A stretch of 12,045 nucleotides of DNA, from assembly GCA_009392075.1 (NCBI GenBank), contig VFHG01000177.1, forward strand, positions 1-12,045, read 5' to 3'. Positions 6,098 through 12,045 of the stretch are shown piece after piece. Within the stretch, counting starts at the first letter, position 1, and each line of letters opens with the position of its first letter. The translations under genes and the position numbers were made by a program. The stretch is from SAR202 cluster bacterium. Lineage in GTDB: Bacteria; Chloroflexota; Dehalococcoidia; UBA3495. The notes beneath the pieces are model-generated. The model searched no databases, was not told the DNA's origin, and saw only the letters and a program-made list of their open reading frames with translations.

Positions 6098-7221
6098 ACC
6101 TTCGCTGGGAACCGATCCAGCTTCAGGTGCTCGGCGCCGATAACGTCCGCCGCTCCTTCGTCGATCATCTCAAACAGGGCATGGGCCATGCCGGTGCTCC
6201 AGAGGATGCCCTTGCGACCCGCACCAGTGGAGACGTAGAGGTTTTCCCAGCCAGTCACTTTGTCCACGATCGGCAAGCCGTCGGCCGATAATGGACGCAG
6301 GCAGGCGGTCTGCTGCAACAGTTCGGCGTCGGTCATGCCCGGAATCATCTTCAAGAAATCGGCCATGATGCTATCCCGGGCCGCAGAGTTGAGGCTATCG
6401 TCAAAGCCTGTTTCTTCTTCGGTCGTCCCAGCCCAGATGAGGCCGTCCGACTTGGTCGCCACATAGCTATGGGCGTAATTCACGGCCATTTTCAGGGGGT
6501 CGTGCAAGGTCCGCAGCCTAAGGATCTGTCCTTTCAGCGGAGTGACCGGAATATCCACTCCACACCACTCCGAGGCCAGTCCGGTCCACGGGCCCATGGC
6601 TAGTACGACGATTCCGGCATCGATGGTTCGGCTCTCAAGTGTTACTCCGGTTACCCGGTCGCCGTCGCTGATCAGACCGATGGCCCGCCGCTGTAGCATC
6701 TCCACGCCGTAGCGTTCGGCGGCCCGCATGGCGGCAAGGATGAAACGGTATGGCTCCAGGGCGCCCGGGCTCCGCTGGTAAAGCGCGCCCGTAATCTCTC
6801 CGCTTACCTGGGGTTCCAATCTCCTGGCTTCGGCGTTGTTGACCCACTCGACAGTGAAACCGCCAACGTCCTTCATCCATTCGATCTGGTCTTTCAAAAC
6901 TTTGGTCTCTTCGTTGTTGAACGCCAAGTTTAGCCGGTCCCGCAACTCGAATCCCACGTCGATTCCCGTGGCTTCGTGGAGCTCTCGGGCCAGACTCCGG
7001 TGACGGCCAAAGCACCACAGGCTGAAATCTAGCAGCGGCTCAGGAAGCCCGATCCCGGTCAGTGGGTCCAATCCGCCGAAGGCAAACCCCGAGGCATGGC
7101 TGCCCAGTGAGTCTGCTTCTAAAATCGTAACTTTGTAGCCACGGCGGCCCAGCAGATACCCGCTAAGGCATGCAACGATTCCTCCGCCGACGATCACTAC
7201 ATCGCGTGAACCAGTGGCCAA
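6094..7221 (-). CDS. FAD-dependent oxidoreductase, DAO family (ThiO/DadA-like)
   Basis: Flavoprotein expected to oxidise an amine or amino acid (glycine oxidase, D-amino acid dehydrogenase or sarcosine oxidase-like); substrate unknown. With the TTG start it has 375 residues. The N-terminal Rossmann motif is VVIVGGGIVA (residues 8-17), with Ala in place of the third Gly, followed by an acidic ribose-binding end LEAD. SHASGFAFGG is the usual second FAD contact. The C-terminus has DGLPIVDK and GAGRKGILWSTGMA, the flavin-binding closing motif of this family. The TTG at 7221-7219 is preferred because the purine-rich GAGAGAG lies about seven bases upstream; a GTG at 7257 with no ribosome binding site would add 12 basic residues. 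It lies 89 bases after the maleylpyruvate isomerase-like gene on the same strand, probably the same operon. Its stop overlaps the comB stop within CTAG. Confidence 0.87.
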   Translation of the reverse strand: MATGSRDVVIVGGGIVACLSGYLLGRRGYKVTILEADSLGSHASGFAFGGLDPLTGIGLPEPLLDFSLWCFGRHRSLARELHEATGIDVGFELRDRLNLAFNNEETKVLKDQIEWMKDVGGFTVEWVNNAEARRLEPQVSGEITGALYQRSPGALEPYRFILAAMRAAERYGVEMLQRRAIGLISDGDRVTGVTLESRTIDAGIVVLAMGPWTGLASEWCGVDIPVTPLKGQILRLRTLHDPLKMAVNYAHSYVATKSDGLIWAGTTEEETGFDDSLNSAARDSIMADFLKMIPGMTDAELLQQTACLRPLSADGLPIVDKVTGWENLYVSTGAGRKGILWSTGMAHALFEMIDEGAADVIGAEHLKLDRFPAKV

Positions 7222-7310
7222 TTTATTTCTCTCTCTTTTTCCGAGGGCTTTTAGCACGACCCAAAAAGGTTATGCCAGTCACCGAACTTATCACAGGCGC
7301 AGACACCAGG

Positions 7311-8147
7311 TTACAGGCCTTTGAACCAGACTTCAAACTGGTCCAGGTGAGAAACGTCGCCGTTGATACTCAACCTGCCTAGGTGGATTCCGTCGGCGGC
7401 GGTCAGCCTTCCGTAGGTGAACAGCAGAAACTGCTCGCCGGTGGCAAACAAAGAAAAGTCTGCTTCGGTAGCTTCTCCGGAAATCATATCGAATCCATCG
7501 CCGGTCACGGTCAGACGATAATTCTGGGAGTCCACATTGAAGCCGTAGACCACCGGCTTGGGCAGTTTGGCCGAGGAACGAAAGCACATGCCTAGCCACC
7601 TGGGAGTCATGTCCAACAAAATGGGGACGGAATCGGGGTAGAGGCTGGGGATGGTCTCGGTCGCCAGGCGTATGTCCCAGTCGTGGATAGCCAACTCTTG
7701 GATGCGCAGTTCCACGTACGCCGCTCCCGTCATGGCGCCCCGGCGGACGTGCCAGGCTAAAGTGTCCCATGAGACTTCACCAAACCGGTCGAACTCATGG
7801 TGGAGCTTCTCGTAGCTGGCGTCAAAGGACTCCAAGAAGTGGCCCGCCAATTCGTTGCTCCGGTCGATGTCCCGCTGCGCGTTTGTGGCGGATAGCTCCG
7901 ACGCCTGAGGTGGAACGAACCCGGCGGGCGGGTCGGAGTCGCCGCCCCGTCCCCGTTCCATGCTCTCGGCCTGCCGTTCCGCACCGCCGATCAGGTGGCT
8001 GACTACGTCCTGCACCTGCCATTCGGCGCAGGCGCTGGGCAATTCCCATTGCTCCGGAGTCAGTCCGCCCAGATGCTCCCGGATATTCGCGGCCAACCGC
8101 TTGGCCACCGCCACCCGGTGTTCAATCTCCGTTACTTCACCCGCCAT
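7311..8147 (-). CDS. Maleylpyruvate isomerase / DinB-like family protein (MDMPI_N plus SCP2-like C-terminus)
   Basis: A 278-residue protein with two parts. The N-terminal four-helix bundle (about residues 8-165) resembles mycothiol-dependent maleylpyruvate isomerases: the ACAEWQVQDVVSHL segment and a metal site formed by H51, E151 and H155 (QELAIHDWD), the usual H...ExxxH triad. The C-terminal part (about 180-278) resembles the SCP2-like MDMPI_C domain (GEATEADFSLFATGEQFLLFTYGR). Family members use mycothiol or another thiol for isomerisation or thiol transfer, but many are uncharacterised. AGGAG (complement of 8156-8160) lies eight bases upstream of the ATG. It is the first gene of a two-gene minus-strand unit with the FAD oxidoreductase, and divergent from the luciferase-like gene. 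No gentisate or maleylpyruvate pathway gene is in the window, so the actual reaction is unknown. Confidence 0.82.
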   Translation of the reverse strand: MAGEVTEIEHRVAVAKRLAANIREHLGGLTPEQWELPSACAEWQVQDVVSHLIGGAERQAESMERGRGGDSDPPAGFVPPQASELSATNAQRDIDRSNELAGHFLESFDASYEKLHHEFDRFGEVSWDTLAWHVRRGAMTGAAYVELRIQELAIHDWDIRLATETIPSLYPDSVPILLDMTPRWLGMCFRSSAKLPKPVVYGFNVDSQNYRLTVTGDGFDMISGEATEADFSLFATGEQFLLFTYGRLTAADGIHLGRLSINGDVSHLDQFEVWFKGL

Positions 8148-8179
8148 TTCTTAAGCTCCTATGTCTATATTCCAGACTG

Positions 8180-8209
8180 TTGGCATCGGCATCAGCGTTC
8201 TTGTACAAT
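8180..8209 (+). promoter_or_regulatory. Sigma70-type promoter for the monooxygenase-dehalogenase cluster
   Basis: TTGGCA (8180-8185) and TACAAT (8204-8209) are separated by 18 bases. The predicted start is near 8216, with a leader of about 48 bases. The -10 overlaps an 8-base palindrome TTGTACAA (8201-8208). The region lies between divergent genes; no clear promoter for the minus-strand gene was found in it. Confidence 0.6.
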
Positions 8210-8263
8210 CTCAGGCAACCCAGCCAGAGCATACCCAGAGCCGGCAACGAGGAAATATCAGCC

Positions 8264-9481
8264 ATGAAATTGTGCTTCTTTCACCTAATGCCCTACCAAG
8301 ACCTGCCCGATAACTTCGAGAAAGATTATCACAGCGTTTGGGTAGACGCACCCAACTCCCTTTTCGACCCCGAAAAGGCCGAGCACATGTACAACGATTT
8401 TCTGGACGAGCTTGAGTACGCCGAGGCCATGGGCTTCGATGCCATCTGCGTGAACGAGCACCACGGCAACGCTTACGGGATGATGCCCTCGCCCAACCTG
8501 ATGGCATCGGCGATGATCCGGGCAACCTCCAAGGCGGCGGTGGTGGTGCTGGGCAACAGCCTGGCCCTCTACAATCCGCCCATCAGGGTGGCCGAAGAGA
8601 TGGCCATGCTGGACGTGATGAGCGGCGGAAGGTTGATCGCCGGATTCCCTTTGGGAACGTCCATGGACACCATCTTCGGTTACGGCCAGGTGCCGGTCAC
8701 GCTGCGGGAGAAATACCAAGAAGCCCATGACCTGGTGATGAAAGCCTGGAAAGAGCGCGAGCCATTCTCTTTCAACGGCAAATTTACCCAGCTACGCTAC
8801 GTGAATATCTGGCCCCGGCCCTATCAACAGCCCCACCCGCCGATCTGGGTGCCCGGCAGCGGCAGCCTGGAGACCTGGGACTGGACCATCAAGAACGACT
8901 ACGTCTATTGCTACCTCAGCTATTCCGGCTACAAGGTGGGCAAGACTATTTTGGACGGCTTCTGGGACGAAATGGAGCGCCAGGGCAAGGAGTTCAATCC
9001 CTACCATGCCGGCTTCCTGCAGTTGGTCGCGGTATCCGAGACCGACGAGCAAGCCGAAGAATATAAAGATTCCATCGAGTATTTCTTCAAGAAGAGCCTG
9101 CATATCCCCGCCGGGTTCGCCAACCCGCCTGGCTACCGGTCGGTTCGGACCAACGCATCGCAGGCCGGCTCGGCAACCGCGGATTCCCGAACCAAGCAGC
9201 TCAGCGATTTCACCTGGACGGACTATCTGGAGGCCGGCAATGTCATCGTTGGCAGCCCGGAGACGGTGGTCAAAGAATTGACCCACGCCGTCAAGGAACT
9301 ACGCGTGGGCAACCTGATGTTGCTGCTCCAGTTCGGCGACATGCCAAAAGAACTGGCCATGAAGAACACCACTCTCTTCGCCAACGAGGTCATGCCGCAC
9401 GTGAAGGACATCTGGTCCGAGTACGAAACACGCTGGTGGCCGGAGAAGCTAGCAAAAGCTCCTCAGGAAGCCGGACGGTAA
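8264..9481 (+). CDS. LLM-class flavin-dependent monooxygenase (luciferase-like)
   Basis: A 405-residue TIM-barrel enzyme of the bacterial luciferase family, expected to oxidise an organic substrate with O2 and reduced FMN supplied by a separate reductase. Landmarks are the N-terminal strand [11 protein letters not shown], the NEHHG motif (64-68), the conserved [20 protein letters not shown] block (104-123) followed by AGFPLGT, and [19 protein letters not shown] near mid-protein. An insertion around [10 protein letters not shown] and a longer C-terminus suit the roughly 380-410-residue subgroup seen in Chloroflexota and Actinobacteria. The ATG at 8264 is preferred because GAGGA (8249-8253) is ten bases upstream and the protein then starts exactly at the first barrel strand; an ATG at 8180 lies inside the promoter. 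The haloalkane dehalogenase begins 13 bases downstream, suggesting one transcript. No flavin reductase is visible, and the substrate is unknown. Confidence 0.9.
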   Translation: MKLCFFHLMPYQDLPDNFEKDYHSVWVDAPNSLFDPEKAEHMYNDFLDELEYAEAMGFDAICVNEHHGNAYGMMPSPNLMASAMIRATSKAAVVVLGNSLALYNPPIRVAEEMAMLDVMSGGRLIAGFPLGTSMDTIFGYGQVPVTLREKYQEAHDLVMKAWKEREPFSFNGKFTQLRYVNIWPRPYQQPHPPIWVPGSGSLETWDWTIKNDYVYCYLSYSGYKVGKTILDGFWDEMERQGKEFNPYHAGFLQLVAVSETDEQAEEYKDSIEYFFKKSLHIPAGFANPPGYRSVRTNASQAGSATADSRTKQLSDFTWTDYLEAGNVIVGSPETVVKELTHAVKELRVGNLMLLLQFGDMPKELAMKNTTLFANEVMPHVKDIWSEYETRWWPEKLAKAPQEAGR

Positions 9482-9494
9482 AGGGCGGCCTGAT

Positions 9495-10382
9495 TTGACC
9501 CAAGAAACGATCTCGACCCAAGACTCCCATCCCCGTAAGCGCATATCCACGGGCGGGATAGACATTTCCTACGTGGACACCGGCACTGGGGACCCCATCG
9601 TGTTCCTGCATGGGAACCCGACATCATCCTATCTGTGGCGCAATGTGATACCCCACCTGGAAACTTCTGGCCGCTGCTTGGCCCCCGACTTGATGGGCAT
9701 GGGGGAATCTGGCGCCTCACCCAACGGATCCTACCGGTTCGCCGACCACAGCGCCCTGTTGGACCATTGGTTCGACGACATGGGCTTGACCAGCAACGTC
9801 ACGCTGGTTGTGCACGACTGGGGTTCAGCGCTTGGTTTCCACTGGGCCAAACGGAACCCGGGTCGAATCAAAGGCCTGGTCTACATGGAGGCCATCGTCC
9901 GGCCCGTGACCTGGGAAGACTGGCCCGAGGCAGCCCGTCAGGTGTTCCAGGCGTTCCGGTCACCGGCAGGCGAGGAAATGGTGCTGGAGAAGAACATATT
10001 CGTCGAGCGGGTGCTGCCGGGCAGCGTTCTCCGTGGCCTGACCGAAGACGAGATGGAGGTCTACCGCCGTCCCTATCTTGAAGCCGGGGAGTCACGGCGG
10101 CCGACCCTGACCTGGCCCCGCGAGATCCCCATCGTCGGCGAGCCCGCAGATGTGGTCCAGATCGTGTCTGAATACGCCGAATGGCTGGCCAGCAGCCAAG
10201 TTGCCAAGTTGTTCATCAATGCCGATCCGGGCGCGATTCTCACCGGACCGCAGCGGGAGTTCTGCCGGTCGTGGCCCAACCAACAAGAGGTGACCGTCAA
10301 AGGGGTTCACTTCATCCAGGAGGACTCGCCCGCGGAGATCGGACGGGCGATCGCTGGGTGGTATGCGGGCCGAACCTCTTAG
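9495..10382 (+). CDS. Haloalkane dehalogenase (HLD-II, DhaA-like)
   Basis: Hydrolyses carbon-halogen bonds to give an alcohol and halide. At 295 residues it matches DhaA (about 293), and all catalytic positions are visible: oxyanion/halide Asn N41 in [12 protein letters not shown], nucleophile D108 and halide-binding W109 in [10 protein letters not shown], catalytic acid E132 in YMEAIVRP, and base H272 in [12 protein letters not shown]. An Asp nucleophile with acid after strand 6 marks the HLD-II subgroup. A few other alpha/beta hydrolases with Asp nucleophiles exist (epoxide hydrolases, fluoroacetate dehalogenase), but these lack the Trp next to the Asp together with this Asn. The start is TTG at 9495, with AAGGG (9481-9485) about nine bases upstream. 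It lies 13 bases after the monooxygenase and 24 bases before the next hydrolase gene. No signal peptide is visible. Confidence 0.93.
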   Translation: MTQETISTQDSHPRKRISTGGIDISYVDTGTGDPIVFLHGNPTSSYLWRNVIPHLETSGRCLAPDLMGMGESGASPNGSYRFADHSALLDHWFDDMGLTSNVTLVVHDWGSALGFHWAKRNPGRIKGLVYMEAIVRPVTWEDWPEAARQVFQAFRSPAGEEMVLEKNIFVERVLPGSVLRGLTEDEMEVYRRPYLEAGESRRPTLTWPREIPIVGEPADVVQIVSEYAEWLASSQVAKLFINADPGAILTGPQREFCRSWPNQQEVTVKGVHFIQEDSPAEIGRAIAGWYAGRTS

Positions 10383-10406
10383 AACCATGAGTAGAACGGA
10401 GTAACC

Positions 10407-11192
10407 ATGCCGGAGACCTTGAATATTTCCCTGCGGGGCGGCGATTTTGAAGCTGAAGTGCTTAAGGACGGCAGCGGTCCACCTTTGCTGTACCTGCACG
10501 GGGCCATAGGACAGAAGGGCTGGGCGCCGTTCTTGGACGCCCTGGCTCAGAAGTTCACGGTCTATGCCCCTTATCTGCCCGGCTACTCCAAGTCCAACGG
10601 TCTAGACAAGCTAGACGACGTTGCCGACCTAACTCTCTACCAGTTCGAACTCATGGACGCCTTGGGGCTCGCCAAAGCGCATGTAGTGGGCCATTTCCTG
10701 GGCGGCATGATCGCCGCTGAGATGGCCGCCTACTCGCCGAGCTACGTCGACCGTCTGGTGCTAGCGGCGCCGGCGGGCACTTGGCGCAGCTCAGACCCAG
10801 TGGCCGACCTGTTGTCCATGACCGCCAACGAGCTGCAAGACAACCTTTGGTCTTCCGCCTCCAGTTCCATGAGCCTTTCTCCGGCCGATTTCGAGGCTAA
10901 TGCTCGGTTGAAGTCAGAGCTTGCCGCTGACCGGATGCAGGACCTGACCGCCGCCGGAAAGTTCCTCTGGCCCATCCCAGACCGGGGCTTGAAGCGCCGG
11001 GCCTACCGCATCAAGGCGCCGACGTTGGTCTTGTGGGGCGAGAACGACCGCATCATTCCCCCAGTCTACGCCGAGGATTTTTCCGGACTGGTGGCCGGCG
11101 CTCAGGTATCGATCATGCCCAACGCAGGGCATCTGTTGATGATTGAACGCGCCGAAGTATTTGCCAGCTCAGTGGTCGATTTCCTGAGTTAA
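10407..11192 (+). CDS. Alpha/beta hydrolase with nucleophile Ser replaced by Phe
   Basis: A 261-residue alpha/beta hydrolase fold protein, the usual length for the family of esterases, C-C bond hydrolases and lactonases. Visible elements: oxyanion loop LYLHGAIG (residues 28-35), APYLPGYSKS, the nucleophile elbow VVGHFLGGM (93-101), acid D214 in LWGENDRIIPP, and base H242 in PNAGHLLMIE. In the elbow the catalytic position 97 is Phe (TTC at 10695-10697) where the family pattern G-H-S-x-G needs Ser; TCC to TTC is a single change. The Asp and His of the triad are kept. The product is therefore predicted inactive as a hydrolase, unless this is a sequence error or the protein has a non-catalytic role. 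GGAG (10398-10401) lies five bases upstream of the ATG. It follows the dehalogenase by 24 bases. Confidence 0.87.
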   Translation: MPETLNISLRGGDFEAEVLKDGSGPPLLYLHGAIGQKGWAPFLDALAQKFTVYAPYLPGYSKSNGLDKLDDVADLTLYQFELMDALGLAKAHVVGHFLGGMIAAEMAAYSPSYVDRLVLAAPAGTWRSSDPVADLLSMTANELQDNLWSSASSSMSLSPADFEANARLKSELAADRMQDLTAAGKFLWPIPDRGLKRRAYRIKAPTLVLWGENDRIIPPVYAEDFSGLVAGAQVSIMPNAGHLLMIERAEVFASSVVDFLS

Positions 11193-11218
11193 ATCTGAGC
11201 TGCCTGGTCAAAGGATCA

Positions 11219-12045
11219 ATGATGTATTCCCTTTCTGAATTCTCATTGGCGGATATGACAAGGTGCGGCGCAGAGCTGCGGAAGATGGGCAAGAACGCTT
11301 CTAGCATGGAGCAAGTTGCCGATAAGATCGTCCGCTACCTCTATAACCACATCGTCGAAGAGGACACCGGAGCACGGTGCCTCAGTCTGGTCCGGCTATT
11401 CAAGACCCATCCTTACGAAGACGTGGACCCGGAACTGAAACGGTTCGCCGTGGACGCCTTGGGTCACGAGCCTGAAGTCGCTTCCACCAAATGCCTTACG
11501 TTGTCGGCGACCGCCGGCGTGAAGGACTAGTGGAACTCCAGGCTGCTTTCGAAACACCACAAGACTATCCCGCTACCAAGCGAAGAGATGGTCCGCGCAT
11601 TCCCAATGATCTCAAACCTAGTTAGTCAGCTTGGACTGGAGGTAACCGAGTTCCTGGATCCCAGTCCCAGCATGATGCTGGACATCGATCAGCACACCTA
11701 TAACGTGTTTCATGTAGCGAATGCTGTAGGCAGCGACTTCATAGTCGATCGGGAGTCCTTCATCGTACCAATGGGCATCAAATCCACGGTCGGGTTCGGC
11801 GGCATTCTGCCATCGGGAAATCTGTTCGCGATGATAATGTTCTGCACCGTTCATGTGGACGCGGTAATCGCATCGATGTTCCGCGCCATCTCTTTGAGCG
11901 CCAAACTGGCATTATTGCCCTTTGAAGACCGGGTATTCTCAGCCGATTTCGTTGAGCGAAATACCTAACTTCAGGTAGAAGCCCACAACGGGGACCGGGT
12001 TGGAGTAATCATGTTGCAATCGACGATAACCGCTTTAGAGCAACT
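11219..12045 (+). pseudogene. Broken GAF/PAS-type sensor kinase-like gene, two in-frame stops (3' partial)
   Basis: One continuous frame 2 reading is interrupted by TAG at 11528-11530 (after 103 codons) and TAA at 11966-11968 (after a further 145 codons), then stays open to the window edge. The start ATG at 11219 has AAAGG (11210-11214) upstream. The first part (ADMTRCGAELRKM, VADKIVRYLYNHI) and the second (IPLPSEEMV, PMISNLVSQLGLEV, GIKSTVGFGGILPSGNLFAM) are, as I remember the family, consecutive parts of one N-terminal sensory domain found in bacterial histidine kinases. WNSRLLSKHHK directly after the TAG keeps that alignment. Beyond the TAA, LQSTITALEQ resembles the coiled-coil linker leading to the kinase core, which would lie outside the window. 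No frameshift was found. ATG 11588 gives the second open part but has no good ribosome binding site. Lies 26 bases after the hydrolase. Confidence 0.75.

Noticed and set aside
8201..8208. Palindrome TTGTACAA over the -10 of the monooxygenase promoter
   Set aside because: Eight bases is too short to claim an operator; it is largely the -10 box itself.
11588..11968. Separate 126-residue protein starting at ATG 11588
   Set aside because: It is in the same frame as the gene upstream, has no good ribosome binding site, and conserved coding begins before its ATG, so it is the middle of the broken gene.

Overview
The window reads as a chromosomal stretch of a free-living, aerobic or microaerobic bacterium with moderately high GC. 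It has short intergenic gaps, sigma70-like promoters (TATAAT or TACAAT -10 boxes), strong hairpin terminators and AGGAG-type ribosome binding sites. The mix of genes (mitochondrial-type aconitase, HemQ-type heme enzyme, luciferase-like flavin monooxygenase, haloalkane dehalogenase, a mycothiol-isomerase-like protein, a ComB-like phosphatase and a GAF/PAS-type kinase remnant) resembles Chloroflexota such as the SAR202 or Dehalococcoidia-related lineages. That assignment is inference from gene content, not from a marker gene. No tRNA, rRNA, CRISPR array, insertion sequence or phage gene was seen.

Layout. Positions 1-841: the 3' end of an Lrp/AsnC-type regulator whose last 30 bases are duplicated just downstream, a terminator, an extended -10 promoter, a 7Fe-type ferredoxin gene, and a perfect 17-bp-stem terminator. 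Positions 842-4079: aconitase (+) facing a HemQ/chlorite-dismutase family gene (-), with a shared bidirectional terminator between them. Positions 4080-6097: a promoter, an NHL beta-propeller that keeps the whole catalytic set of peptidyl-hydroxyglycine amidating lyase, then a ComB-like phosphatase. Positions 6094-8147 on the minus strand: a DAO-family FAD oxidoreductase downstream of a maleylpyruvate-isomerase/DinB-like protein, probably one operon; the oxidoreductase stop overlaps the ComB stop in a CTAG palindrome. Positions 8148-12045 on the plus strand: a promoter, then luciferase-like monooxygenase, haloalkane dehalogenase, an alpha/beta hydrolase and a broken signalling gene, closely spaced and probably co-transcribed.

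How they fit together. Aconitase, ferredoxin and HemQ are central respiration and cofactor functions. The right-hand cluster looks catabolic: oxidation by a reduced-flavin monooxygenase, hydrolytic dehalogenation, and an ester or C-C hydrolase, as expected for an organism using diverse organic or halogenated substrates. The distal end of that cluster shows damage. The alpha/beta hydrolase has Phe in place of its nucleophilic Ser (one base change from Ser), and the next gene carries two in-frame stop codons in an otherwise conserved reading frame. The two observations most worth checking are this pair of lesions and the apparently cytoplasmic PAL-like enzyme.
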